Below are positions 1 to 6,850 of a stretch of DNA of 9,092 bases, in pieces. A model generated the notes under the pieces. That model saw only the letters and a program-made list of their open reading frames with translations. It ran no database searches and was not told where the DNA came from. The translations under genes were made by a program, and so were the position numbers. The stretch lies in the NCBI GenBank assembly GCA_000436035.1, contig FR893264.1, forward strand, positions 57,104-66,195. The letters are read 5' to 3'. Position 1 is the first letter of the stretch. Each line of letters starts with the position of its first letter. The DNA comes from Prevotella sp. CAG:732. Its GTDB lineage: Bacteria; Bacteroidota; Bacteroidia; Bacteroidales; Bacteroidaceae.

Positions 1-568
1 CACGACGCTCACTCTCATGATTGAAGAGGATACCAGAGCAGCAGAACATATTGTAAGCCTCACGATACTCCTTGACAATCCAGAAACCATACTGCTTGGC
101 TACGGCGTATGGTGAATATGGGTGGAAAGGAGTATTCTCGTTCTGTGGAACCTCCTCCACCTTTCCGTAGAGCTCGGAAGTAGAAGCCTGATACATACGG
201 CAAGTATCTGCCAAACCGCACTGGCGAATCGCCTCCAAGATACGGAGTACACCTGTAGCATCCACATCAGCGGTAAACTCAGGAGAGTCGAAGCTCACCT
301 GCACATGGCTCTGAGCCGCAAGGTTATAGACCTCAGTAGGCTTCACCTTATTCATCACCTGGATGATACTCATAGAGTCGCCGAGGTCTGCGTAATGGAG
401 ATGGAAGTTAGGTTTACCTTCCAAATGAGCGATACGCTCACGATAGTCGGTTGAAGAACGGCGGATAGTGCCATGCACATCATACCCCTTTTCAAGCAGT
501 AATTCGGCCAAGTAAGAACCATCCTGACCTGTAATGCCCGTAATCAAGGCTACTTTTCTATTTTCCAT
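1..568 (-). CDS. gmd: GDP-mannose 4,6-dehydratase, N-terminal part (runs off the left edge)
   Basis: This enzyme converts GDP-D-mannose to GDP-4-keto-6-deoxy-D-mannose, the first step towards GDP-L-fucose and related deoxyhexoses used in capsule, O-antigen and glycoprotein glycans; it is a cytosolic NADP-dependent short-chain dehydrogenase/reductase. Seen: 189 codons from ATG at 566-568. The nucleotide-binding loop TGITGQDGSYL is at residues 10-20, RRSS at 36-39, NLAAQSHV at 82-89, and the active-site STSELYG (129-135) and YAVAK (154-158) supply the Thr/Glu and the Tyr-x3-Lys catalytic pair. The family is usually about 350-380 residues, so roughly the N-terminal half is present and the rest lies beyond base 1. 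In many Bacteroidota a GDP-L-fucose synthase gene follows, but that cannot be seen here. It lies 70 nt downstream of the AraC-type gene on the same strand; no TAnnTTTG promoter was found in the gap, so read-through from upstream or an unrecognised promoter is possible. Confidence 0.95.
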   Translation of the reverse strand, partial: MENRKVALITGITGQDGSYLAELLLEKGYDVHGTIRRSSTDYRERIAHLEGKPNFHLHYADLGDSMSIIQVMNKVKPTEVYNLAAQSHVQVSFDSPEFTADVDATGVLRILEAIRQCGLADTCRMYQASTSELYGKVEEVPQNENTPFHPYSPYAVAKQYGFWIVKEYREAYNMFCCSGILFNHESERR

Positions 569-638
569 ATTGCTATTTAAAATGATTATTCTCTATTATT
601 AATAATGTATGTAAGATGTCAAGATACCATGCGAGTTT

Positions 639-1559
639 CTACTTTCCTCTTAAGATAGCTCTATACTTCAATGGCGACATACGGAAGTGTTCCCTCACAT
701 ACTTGCCAAAGAAGGAAGTATTGGAGAAGCCGAGGATGGCGGAAATCTCCTTGATAGACCTATTGGTGGAACGAAGATAATAAGTGATGTCAGAAAGCGT
801 GTACTCCGTGATCCACTCTATCGCCGTCTTTTGGCTATGGCGCTTGCAGACGATGGAGAGATACTTAGGAGTGATACACAACTGTTGGGCGAAGTACTCC
901 ACCGGACGATGCTTCACCTCGTTCTGCTGTAAGAGTTCCAAGAACCTGTCGAAGAGTTCATTGGTGGTGGAACTAGCCTTCGCACCCTCTGGCGCATCTT
1001 CGACAAAGGCATGGCAGAGTGCCAAGAGGGCTGTCTTGAGAAGCGTCTCCACAATCTCTCGACGATAAGGTCCCCAAGTGGAATGCTCCATGCTCTTGAA
1101 GTCCAGGCACAGACGAATCAAGTCGGTAAACTTAGCGTAGAAGAGCATCTCTCCCATAGTCATCTTGATGACAGACACCTTGTTGACATACATGGCGCGA
1201 TTCCATACATTGACATGAGAGCGAAGGATGTTTTGCATCCCCCTATTGGTGACACAGAGAGCCACGCAAGCGAAGTCGGACGATACCTCCAGGACATCGA
1301 TCACCGAGTTGGGAGGGCAAACGAATATATCGTTTTTGCTCACCTCTATCACCTTGCCATTGATGTCCATCTTCAAGCTACCTTCCTGGCAGGAGGCTAT
1401 CATGTTCATCTGCAAGCGCACAGGATCAGGATTGGCTAGCACCTTGATGTTGTCGATGATCAAAATATCCTCGTCAAGATAACTGGCGCTGATCTCTGCG
1501 CTCTGCGAGAACTCCCCATCCTCGATACGCTGCTTTATGTCCTTCTGTTGCTTTACCAT
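639..1559 (-). CDS. AraC-family transcriptional regulator
   Basis: A predicted cytosolic DNA-binding regulator of 306 residues, a normal length for the family. The N-terminal part (about 30-180) looks like a degenerate cupin-type sensing domain, with the stretch DINGKVIEVSKNDIFVCPPNS at about 65-85 resembling the beta-barrel of AraC-type ligand domains. The C-terminal part carries two helix-turn-helix units: the first around 219-240 (PVEYFAQQLCITPKYLSIVCKR), the second around 268-300 with the family signature GFSNTSFFGKYVREHFRMSPLKYR. The ATG at 1557-1559 lies 18 nt after the rsgA stop, so it is probably the third gene of a frr-rsgA-araC transcript. The target genes and ligand are unknown; gmd, next downstream on the same strand, is one candidate target by position only. 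An internal gene function such as sugar sensing cannot be assigned from the sequence. Confidence 0.9.
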   Translation of the reverse strand: MVKQQKDIKQRIEDGEFSQSAEISASYLDEDILIIDNIKVLANPDPVRLQMNMIASCQEGSLKMDINGKVIEVSKNDIFVCPPNSVIDVLEVSSDFACVALCVTNRGMQNILRSHVNVWNRAMYVNKVSVIKMTMGEMLFYAKFTDLIRLCLDFKSMEHSTWGPYRREIVETLLKTALLALCHAFVEDAPEGAKASSTTNELFDRFLELLQQNEVKHRPVEYFAQQLCITPKYLSIVCKRHSQKTAIEWITEYTLSDITYYLRSTNRSIKEISAILGFSNTSFFGKYVREHFRMSPLKYRAILRGK

Positions 1560-1577
1560 TGATTCTTATTCACTTTT

Positions 1578-2510
1578 TTAGAACGCCTCTCTATATTTAT
1601 TCTCTTCCTTGTCTTCCAACATGGAAAGATAACTCTGATACCTACTAGCTGCGATATAATGTTCCTCCACTGCCTTGATGACAGCACACCCCGGCTCATG
1701 GGTATGGGTACAATTGGAGAAACGGCAGCCCTCTGAGAAATGGAAGATTTCCTTGAAGTAGCTGGTCAGCTCCTCCTTTTCAATATCAAAGGTACCAAAA
1801 CCCTTGATACCCGGAGTATCTATCAGATAGCCTCCATCCGGCAAGTCTATCATCTCGCTGAAGGTGGTGGTGTGCATACCGGAATTGTGGGCTTCGCTGA
1901 TCTCTGCTGTACGCTGAGCCGCATGAGGTACCAACTGGTTGATTAGCGTTGACTTGCCCACGCCACTATTGCCACTTAGGAGAGACACCTTATCCTTGAT
2001 GAGCGGACGAAGTTGCTCCACTCCCTCGCCATTGGCAGCGGAAATCTCCACACACTGATAGCCAATGGTCTCGTAGAGCTTGCACATCATCTTCTCGTAA
2101 TGGAGTTCTTCCTCGGTGAGAAGGTCACGCTTGTTGAACACCAGGATAACGGGAACACGATAAGCCTCGGCACCTGCCAAGAACCTATCGATGAAAGTAG
2201 TGGAAGTCTGAGGATAATTGACGGTCACCAACAGCAATGCCTGGTCAAGGTTGGCAGCCAGGATATGGCTCTGCTTGCTCAGGTTGGGCGATTTGCGAAT
2301 GATATAATTGCGTCTATCCTCAATAGAAGAGATAAAGGCGGTACCTTCCTGATTGGTGATCAATTCCACACGGTCGCCCACAGCCACAGGATTGGTGCTG
2401 CGGATGCCCTTCAATCGGAAGTTACCCTTGATTTTGCTTTCAATCAGCTGGCCATCGTCAGTCTTGACGGTGTACCAGCTTCCTGTATTCTTGATGACTA
2501 GTCCTTTCAT
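1578..2510 (-). CDS. rsgA: Ribosome small subunit-dependent GTPase A
   Basis: RsgA (YjeQ/YloQ) is a circularly permuted GTPase that checks late maturation of the 30S subunit near the decoding centre. All hallmarks are visible in 310 residues: an N-terminal OB-fold (about 1-65), then the GTPase motifs in permuted order, G4 NKRD (126-129), G5-like SAAN (157-160), P-loop GNSGVGKST (180-188), switch I GMHTTT (211-216) and G3 DTPG (231-234), and a C-terminal zinc-binding element with Cys262, Cys267, His269 and Cys275. The ATG at 2508-2510 is chosen as the start because MKGLVIKNTGSWY is the natural beginning of the OB-fold; an in-frame GTG at 2514-2516 would add only two residues. It starts 19 nt after the frr stop, consistent with co-transcription with frr. 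Confidence 0.95.
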   Translation of the reverse strand: MKGLVIKNTGSWYTVKTDDGQLIESKIKGNFRLKGIRSTNPVAVGDRVELITNQEGTAFISSIEDRRNYIIRKSPNLSKQSHILAANLDQALLLVTVNYPQTSTTFIDRFLAGAEAYRVPVILVFNKRDLLTEEELHYEKMMCKLYETIGYQCVEISAANGEGVEQLRPLIKDKVSLLSGNSGVGKSTLINQLVPHAAQRTAEISEAHNSGMHTTTFSEMIDLPDGGYLIDTPGIKGFGTFDIEKEELTSYFKEIFHFSEGCRFSNCTHTHEPGCAVIKAVEEHYIAASRYQSYLSMLEDKEENKYREAF

Positions 2511-2529
2511 CGGCACGTTGCAAAAGGCC

Positions 2530-3090
2530 TTAGACGGTCATGATTTCCTTTTCCTTGTCATCCATCAGAGCCTCAAGCTTCTTGATGTACTTGTCGTGCA
2601 ACTTCTGCAAGTCGTTCTCTGCATCTTTCTCCAAGTCCTCAGAGAGACCGTCCTTGATAGCCTTCTTCAACTTGTCCTTTACCTCGCCACGTACGTTGCG
2701 CACCTCTACCTTAGCCTTCTCAGCAATCTTGCCGCACTGCTTAACGAGCTCCTTACGGCGCTCACCAGTAGGCTGAGGGATGCCAAGGCGAACGATCTCG
2801 CCATTGTTCTCTGGAGTGATACCCACGCCACTGTCCATGATGGCCTTCTCGATGTCCTTGATAGCCTTCTTGTCCCAAGGGCGGATGGCGATGGTACGAG
2901 CATCAGGGGTAGTGATGTTAGCCACCTGGTTCAGAGGTACCATGCTACCATAGCTATTGACTCTTACACCATCGAGGATAGCCACATTGGCACGTCCTGC
3001 ACGAATATGAGAGAGCTCCTCTGCGAGATACATTGCTGCCATCTCCATGCGCTCCTCTGCTGCACTCAAAGTTTCTTTTACGTCTATCAT
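2530..3090 (-). CDS. frr: Ribosome recycling factor
   Basis: Frr (RRF) works with EF-G to split post-termination ribosomes and release mRNA and tRNA; it is essential in most bacteria. The 186 residues match the usual length of about 185. The helical domain I is formed by residues 1-30 and about 105-186, with the domain II insert in between. Recognisable conserved stretches are LSHIRAGRA (26-34), NVAILDGVRVNSYG (35-48), ITTPDARTIAIRPWDK (59-74), IPQPTGERRKELVK (104-117) and the charged C-terminal helix. The start at ATG 3088-3090 fits the family N-terminus. It appears to be the first gene of a transcript with rsgA and the AraC-type gene, served by the promoter at 3151-3182. The common bacterial neighbour pyrH is not adjacent here. 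Confidence 0.97.
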   Translation of the reverse strand: MIDVKETLSAAEERMEMAAMYLAEELSHIRAGRANVAILDGVRVNSYGSMVPLNQVANITTPDARTIAIRPWDKKAIKDIEKAIMDSGVGITPENNGEIVRLGIPQPTGERRKELVKQCGKIAEKAKVEVRNVRGEVKDKLKKAIKDGLSEDLEKDAENDLQKLHDKYIKKLEALMDDKEKEIMTV

Positions 3091-3150
3091 AATTGTTGTT
3101 TTTATTATTTCTTAGGTGAATATTATTCCTTTGTCCTTAGTTTTACGCCA

Positions 3151-3182
3151 CAAAAATAGGCAAATAATATGGATTAGCCAAA
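3151..3182 (-). promoter_or_regulatory. Bacteroidota-type promoter for frr
   Basis: On the minus strand the -33 element TTTG (3179-3182) is followed by a 20-nt spacer and an exact TAnnTTTG -7 element, TATTTTTG (3151-3158). This is the consensus geometry for the primary sigma factor of Bacteroidota. Transcription should begin near 3144-3148, giving a 5' leader of about 55 nt before the frr ATG. The promoter sits about 30 nt past the rsmA stop codon, so frr need not depend on rsmA transcription, although read-through from rsmA is not excluded because no clear terminator hairpin was seen between them. Confidence 0.75.
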
Positions 3183-3213
3183 TTTACGGCGAACTAATTG
3201 GTGTTTTGGGCGT

Positions 3214-4023
3214 TTATTTGTCCATTTCCAATCGTTTCAACTCCTCCCCCACATAGTTGGTAAGCTCCACAAACTGCGAGATGGTGAGTTGTTCTGGTCG
3301 CTTGGTCATGATGTCGGTCGTGAAGAAATCCTCACGTGGCTTGACACCTGGGAACATCTGCTTCAAGCTTACTCGGAGCATCTTGCGGCGCTGATTAAAG
3401 ACGGTCTTCACCAATCGCTTGAAGAGACGCTCGTCACATCCCAACTCCTTCACATCGTTGCGGGTCATTCGGATGACGGCACTCTTCACCTTTGGTGGTG
3501 GATTGAACACACCCTCATCCACCGTGAAGAGATACTCCACGTCGTACCAAGCCTGGATGAGCACACTTAGGATGCCGTAAGCCTTGTTGCCCGGCTCCGA
3601 GGCGATGCGAAGTGCCACCTCACGCTGTATCATACCCGTACAGCAAGGTATCAACTCCTTGTAGTCGAGCATCTTGAAAAAGATCTGAGAGGAAATGTCG
3701 TAGGGATAATTGCCCGTGAGCACAAACTGCTTGCCATCGAATATCTGGTTCAAGTCCATTCGCAAGAAGTCCTCACCGATGATGTTGTCCTTGAGCGTAG
3801 GGAAGTTCTCGTGCAAGTAAGCCACCGACTCGGAGTCGATTTCCACAGCCTTCACCGGACGAGGTTTCTCCACAAGATACTGGGTGAGCACACCCATACC
3901 AGGACCAATCTCCAAGACAGGGATGTCGGGACAAGCATCCACCGTGTCGGCGATGCGCTTGGCGATATTGAGGTCAGTCAAGAAGTGCTGACCGAGGTTT
4001 TTCTTTGGTTTAACTGCCTTCAT
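3214..4023 (-). CDS. rsmA: 16S rRNA (adenine(1518)-N(6)/adenine(1519)-N(6))-dimethyltransferase
   Basis: RsmA (KsgA) dimethylates two adjacent adenines in helix 45 of 16S rRNA using S-adenosylmethionine, a late step of 30S assembly; loss gives kasugamycin resistance in other bacteria. The 269-residue length is typical. Visible motifs are NLGQHFL (9-15), the SAM-binding loop LEIGPGMG (37-44), the acidic EID (61-63), the catalytic motif GNYPYDIS (104-111), FNPPPKVKSAV (173-183) and QRRKMLR (211-217) of the C-terminal rRNA-binding domain. The catalytic motif reads NYPY rather than the NLPY familiar from E. coli; I take this as a lineage variant, not a defect. The start ATG at 4021-4023 gives the expected short lysine-rich N-terminus. 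It is divergent from the flippase-like gene and has its own promoter. Confidence 0.96.
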   Translation of the reverse strand: MKAVKPKKNLGQHFLTDLNIAKRIADTVDACPDIPVLEIGPGMGVLTQYLVEKPRPVKAVEIDSESVAYLHENFPTLKDNIIGEDFLRMDLNQIFDGKQFVLTGNYPYDISSQIFFKMLDYKELIPCCTGMIQREVALRIASEPGNKAYGILSVLIQAWYDVEYLFTVDEGVFNPPPKVKSAVIRMTRNDVKELGCDERLFKRLVKTVFNQRRKMLRVSLKQMFPGVKPREDFFTTDIMTKRPEQLTISQFVELTNYVGEELKRLEMDK

Positions 4024-4060
4024 TATGTTTGTTTAATATCCTTTATGCTGATTAATTCTG

Positions 4061-4092
4061 CAAATATACGGCTTTTTTCCGAGATTTGCATA
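4061..4092 (-). promoter_or_regulatory. Promoter for rsmA
   Basis: On the minus strand an exact TAnnTTTG -7 element, TATATTTG (4061-4068), lies 20 nt downstream of TATG (4089-4092), a three-of-four match to the TTTG -33 element. Transcription would start near 4054-4058, leaving a leader of about 30 nt before the rsmA ATG. Confidence 0.65.
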
Positions 4093-4130
4093 GCCTAGGT
4101 GGTTAAATTATCAACTTTTCACATAAAATC

Positions 4131-4162
4131 TTACGATATTGCGGATAAAAATATTACCTTTG
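4131..4162 (+). promoter_or_regulatory. Probable promoter for the flippase-like gene
   Basis: An exact -7 element TACCTTTG occupies 4155-4162. At the expected -33 position (4131-4134) there is only TTAC, a weak match, so the call rests on the -7 element and on its position. The last G of the element is only 8 nt before the ATG at 4171, which would leave almost no 5' untranslated region. Confidence 0.5.
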
Positions 4163-4170
4163 CACTTACT

Positions 4171-5196
4171 ATGGATATAAAGAAGACGATAAACAATATA
4201 CTTAATGTGGTATGGTCGCTCCTGCTGGGAGGTGCCATACTCTACTGGATGTACCGTGGATTCGACTTCAAGCAGGTGGAAGACGTACTGGTTCACAAGA
4301 TGGACTGGACGTGGATGCTTCTATCCTTCCCCTTTGGCATCCTTGCACAGATGTTTCGTGGCTGGAGATGGAAGCAGACTCTCAATCCGCTCGATGAGCA
4401 TCCTCGTTCGAGCGTCAGCATCAACTCCATTTTCCTCTCTTACGCTTTGAGCCTCGTTGTGCCTCGCATCGGCGAATTCGCCAGATGTGGCGTATTGAAG
4501 CGATGGGATAGCATCTCCTTCCCGAAGGCCTTGGGCACTGTGGTGACAGAGCGCGTCATCGACTCCCTATTGGTGCTCATCATCGCCATCGCTGTGTTCC
4601 TCCTGCAGATTCCAGTGTTCCTCAACTTCTTCGCCAAGACCGGCACGAGTGTTGACAGCATCCTCCACCAGTTTACTGCCACGGGCTACATTGTCACTGC
4701 CATCTGTGGCGTTGCCGTGCTCATCTTGCTCCACTTCTTACTCAAGAAGTTGGCTATATATAATAAGGTGAAAGCCACCCTGCATGGTTTGTGGGAAGGA
4801 GTCATCTCCCTGAAGGATGTCAAGAACGTACCGCTCTTCATCGCATTCACGATAGGAATCTGGCTGAGCTACTTCCTGCACTACTATCTCACATTCCAAT
4901 GCTTTGAGTCAACGAGTCACCTAAACCTAATGTGTGGTCTTGTAACCTTCATCGTGGGAAGCATCGCCGTCATCGTGCCAACCCCTAATGGTGCTGGTCC
5001 TTGGCATTTCGCAGTGAAGACGATGCTGATATTGTACGGCATCCAATCGACCGATGCCCTCTTCTTCGTTCTCATCGTCCACTCCGTGCAGACCCTCCTC
5101 GTTATCCTATTGGGCATCTATGCCTGGATATCCTTGGCATTCACGAAGAAAGTGAAGAGTGAAGAAAATTCAAATGCATCAATGGCGCAAGCCTAA
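4171..5196 (+). CDS. Lysylphosphatidylglycerol synthase TM-family / flippase-like membrane protein
   Basis: A polytopic inner-membrane protein of 341 residues resembling the membrane-embedded flippase domain of MprF and the stand-alone UPF0104/YbhN-type proteins. No synthase (GNAT-like) C-terminal domain is present, so lipid aminoacylation is not expected; a role in lipid or glycolipid translocation is an inference from the family. About seven or eight hydrophobic segments are visible, for example at 11-28, 48-62, 86-98, 129-150, 172-192, 221-241, 256-270 and 295-324. Family motifs are PRIGEFARC (98-106), TERVID (126-131) and PTPNGAGPWH (270-279). An in-frame GTG at 4099 would add 24 residues but lies upstream of the -7 element, and the extra sequence does not look like the family, so ATG 4171 is preferred. 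The hydrophilic tail after residue 325 (KKVKSEENSNASMAQA) looks non-family and may derive from a repeat. Confidence 0.88.
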   Translation: MDIKKTINNILNVVWSLLLGGAILYWMYRGFDFKQVEDVLVHKMDWTWMLLSFPFGILAQMFRGWRWKQTLNPLDEHPRSSVSINSIFLSYALSLVVPRIGEFARCGVLKRWDSISFPKALGTVVTERVIDSLLVLIIAIAVFLLQIPVFLNFFAKTGTSVDSILHQFTATGYIVTAICGVAVLILLHFLLKKLAIYNKVKATLHGLWEGVISLKDVKNVPLFIAFTIGIWLSYFLHYYLTFQCFESTSHLNLMCGLVTFIVGSIAVIVPTPNGAGPWHFAVKTMLILYGIQSTDALFFVLIVHSVQTLLVILLGIYAWISLAFTKKVKSEENSNASMAQA

Positions 5197-5231
5197 TTAT
5201 TAATTATAAATTATACATTATAAATTAAATA
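5150..5231 (+). repeat. Candidate interspersed AT-rich repeat spanning the flippase-like gene's 3' end
   Basis: The stretch begins with the near-tandem GTGAAGAGTGAAGAA at about 5153-5167, continues through a short GGCGCAAGCC dyad ending near the stop codon, and ends in an AT-only tract (5195-5230) in which ATTATAAATTA occurs twice. I recall similar GTGAAGAGTGAAGAA plus AATTATAAATTATA compositions recurring between genes in Prevotella genomes, but only one copy is in this window, so the repeat status is unproven. If real, it supplies the last 12-16 codons of the upstream gene and most of the gap to pepD. Confidence 0.35.
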
Positions 5232-5237
5232 TTGACT

Positions 5238-6701
5238 ATGGCTGAAATCAAGAATCTAAATCCAGTGGAAATCTGGCGTAACTTTGACAAACTGACTCAA
5301 GTTCCTCGTCCATCCGGACATTTGGAGAAAATACAAGCTTACTTGCTCGACTGGGCGAAGGAAGCTGGCGTAGAGGCTTTCCAAGACCCAGCAGGTAACA
5401 TCGTGATGCGCAAGCCTGCTACCCCAGGCATGGAGAACCGCAAAGGGGTTATCCTTCAGGCTCACATGGACATGGTGCCTCAGAAGGCTAAGGACAGCAA
5501 GCATAATTTCGAGACAGACCCTATCGAGACCATTATCGATGGCGACTGGGTACGTGCCAACCGCACTACTCTCGGTAGTGACGACGGACTCGGCGTGGCT
5601 ACTATCATGGCTGTCATGGAGTCTAAGGACTTGCAGCACGGACCTGTGGAAGGCCTTATCACCCGTGATGAGGAAACGGGTATGTATGGTGCCAACGAAT
5701 TGCCTGAGGGCGAATTGAACGGCGACATTCTCCTCAACCTCGATACTGAGATTTGGGGCGAGTTTGTAATCGGTAGCGCTGGCGGTATCGACATCACTGC
5801 CACACTCGACTACAAAGAAGTAGAAACCGACAAGGATGATGCAGCCGTAAAGGTAACCTTGAAGGGCTTGAAGGGTGGTCACTCTGGTATCGAAATCAAC
5901 GAGGGTCGCGCCAACGCCAACAAGTGTATGGTTCGCTTCGTTCGTGAGGCTATCGCCGAGCTGGACGCTCGCCTTGCATCATGGCAAGGTGGTAACATGC
6001 GCAACGCCATCCCATTCGAGGCAGAAGTAGTTTTGACATTGCCAAAGGAAAACGTCGAGGCACTCAACGACTTGCTTGCCGACTGGAAGGAAGAGTTCCA
6101 GGAGGAATTCAAGGGTATCGAGGACATCGAGAAGATCGAGTTCTTCGCCGAGACAGTTGACACTCCTAAGACAGAGGTTCCAGAAGAGATACAAGACAAT
6201 CTCGTAGATGCCATCTACGCTTGTCACGATGGCGTATTGCGTATGGCTCCATCTATGCCTGACATCGTGGAGACCTCATCCAACCTCGCCATCATCGAAA
6301 TCGGCGAAGGAAAGGCTGCCATCAAGATATTGGCTCGCTCTTCTCACGATGGCTACAAGGAGTATATCGCTACCATGTTTGAGAGTTGCTTCTCTATGGC
6401 TGGCATGAAGGTAGAGTTCAGCGGCAGCTACGGCGGTTGGAACCCTAACCCAGAGAGCAACATCTTGGAGCACGTGCTCAAGGTATATAAGGAGCAGAAC
6501 GGCGTCGATGGAAAGGTTCAGGCAGTACACGCTGGCTTGGAGTGTTCCATCATCTTGGGCAAGTACCCAAATCTCGACGTGGTATCATTCGGTCCTACAT
6601 TGCTCAGTCCTCATACCCAGAACGAGCGTTGCCAAATCAGCTGCGTAGCACCTTTCTGGAACTTGATGAAGCAGTTGCTCACCGAGATTCCAGAGAAATA
6701 A
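5238..6701 (+). CDS. pepD: Aminoacyl-histidine dipeptidase (Xaa-His dipeptidase, peptidase family M20)
   Basis: PepD is a cytosolic zinc metallopeptidase that hydrolyses Xaa-His dipeptides such as carnosine-like substrates and other unspecific dipeptides. The 487 residues match the usual length of about 485. Catalytic features are visible: QAHMDMV with His76 as a metal ligand and Asp78 as the acid partner, SDDG (114-117) carrying the bridging aspartate, RDEETG with Glu145/Glu146 as general base and metal ligand, NLDTE with Asp169, and SPHTQNE with His459. The insert between about residues 185 and 395 corresponds to the lid/dimerisation region with the GGHSG loop (213-217). ATG 5238 is chosen over an in-frame TTG six bases earlier because MAEIKNLNPVEIW is the expected start. 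No TAnnTTTG promoter was seen in the 41-nt gap, so it is probably co-transcribed with the upstream membrane gene and ends at the terminator at 6785-6817. Confidence 0.96.
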   Translation: MAEIKNLNPVEIWRNFDKLTQVPRPSGHLEKIQAYLLDWAKEAGVEAFQDPAGNIVMRKPATPGMENRKGVILQAHMDMVPQKAKDSKHNFETDPIETIIDGDWVRANRTTLGSDDGLGVATIMAVMESKDLQHGPVEGLITRDEETGMYGANELPEGELNGDILLNLDTEIWGEFVIGSAGGIDITATLDYKEVETDKDDAAVKVTLKGLKGGHSGIEINEGRANANKCMVRFVREAIAELDARLASWQGGNMRNAIPFEAEVVLTLPKENVEALNDLLADWKEEFQEEFKGIEDIEKIEFFAETVDTPKTEVPEEIQDNLVDAIYACHDGVLRMAPSMPDIVETSSNLAIIEIGEGKAAIKILARSSHDGYKEYIATMFESCFSMAGMKVEFSGSYGGWNPNPESNILEHVLKVYKEQNGVDGKVQAVHAGLECSIILGKYPNLDVVSFGPTLLSPHTQNERCQISCVAPFWNLMKQLLTEIPEK

Positions 6702-6722
6702 CAACGACCATCTAGAAAGCTG

Positions 6723-6755
6723 GCGAGAAAGGGCTATCAGTATCCCAAATCTCGC
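6723..6755 (+). other. Imperfect hairpin in the pepD 3' untranslated region
   Basis: GCGAGA (6723-6728) pairs with TCTCGC (6750-6755), and after a small internal loop GGG (6731-6733) pairs with CCC (6744-6746). No T-run follows, so it is not itself an intrinsic terminator; it may stabilise the 3' end of the transcript. It lies 21 nt after the pepD stop codon and 29 nt before the terminator stem. Confidence 0.45.
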
Positions 6756-6784
6756 AAAGCAATGTTAAGATTCCAATAAAATTG

Positions 6785-6817
6785 AAGCCGAGGAAGAAAT
6801 TTCTCGGCTTTAATTTT
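6785..6817 (+). terminator. Intrinsic terminator after pepD
   Basis: AAGCCGAG (6785-6792) pairs with CTCGGCTT (6803-6810). The stem extends inward by one G-U and two A-U pairs to a GAAA tetraloop (6796-6799), and outward through A/T pairs, and is followed by TTTAATTTT. Because the flanks are A-rich on the left and T-rich on the right, it could work in both directions. It separates the flippase-pepD unit from corA. Confidence 0.85.
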
Positions 6818-6846
6818 GCCTTTTCGGTTTATTTTAGTTACCTTTG
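6815..6846 (+). promoter_or_regulatory. Bacteroidota-type promoter for corA
   Basis: TTTG (6815-6818), a 20-nt spacer, then TACCTTTG (6839-6846): a full match to both consensus elements at ideal spacing. The -33 element is embedded in the T-tract of the pepD terminator. Transcription should start near 6850-6854, giving a corA leader of about 200 nt, unusually long for this window. Confidence 0.8.
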
Positions 6847-6850
6847 CAGC

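Noticed and set aside
104..111. Catalytic motif NYPY instead of NLPY in RsmA (residues 105-108), possible active-site change
   Set aside because: The residue numbers refer to the protein. The substituted position is not the catalytic Asn or Tyr, and I recall NYPY as common in Bacteroidota RsmA, so it is a lineage variant.
596..622. TTGACA-like motif on the minus strand before gmd, with AT-rich sequence downstream
   Set aside because: It resembles an E. coli -35 element, but the promoters in this window follow the Bacteroidota TTTG/TAnnTTTG pattern and no TAnnTTTG is present here.
1787..1794. TACCTTTG on the minus strand inside rsgA, about 230 nt upstream of the AraC-type gene
   Set aside because: It encodes part of the rsgA sequence GTFDI and no TTTG-like -33 element lies at the right distance, so a chance match is more likely than an internal promoter.
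2353..3159. 268-residue plus-strand ORF opposite rsgA and frr
   Set aside because: It spans two confirmed genes on the other strand and their promoter, and its leucine-rich sequence is the usual product of reading an acidic, helix-rich gene backwards.
4099..4170. GTG-initiated 24-residue N-terminal extension of the flippase-like protein
   Set aside because: It lies upstream of and across an exact -7 promoter element, contains no family-like sequence, and the ATG at 4171 gives the expected short N-terminus before the first membrane segment.
5256..5882. 208-residue minus-strand ORF opposite pepD
   Set aside because: It is fully antisense to a well-conserved enzyme gene, has no recognisable domain, and is explained by codon bias of the real gene.
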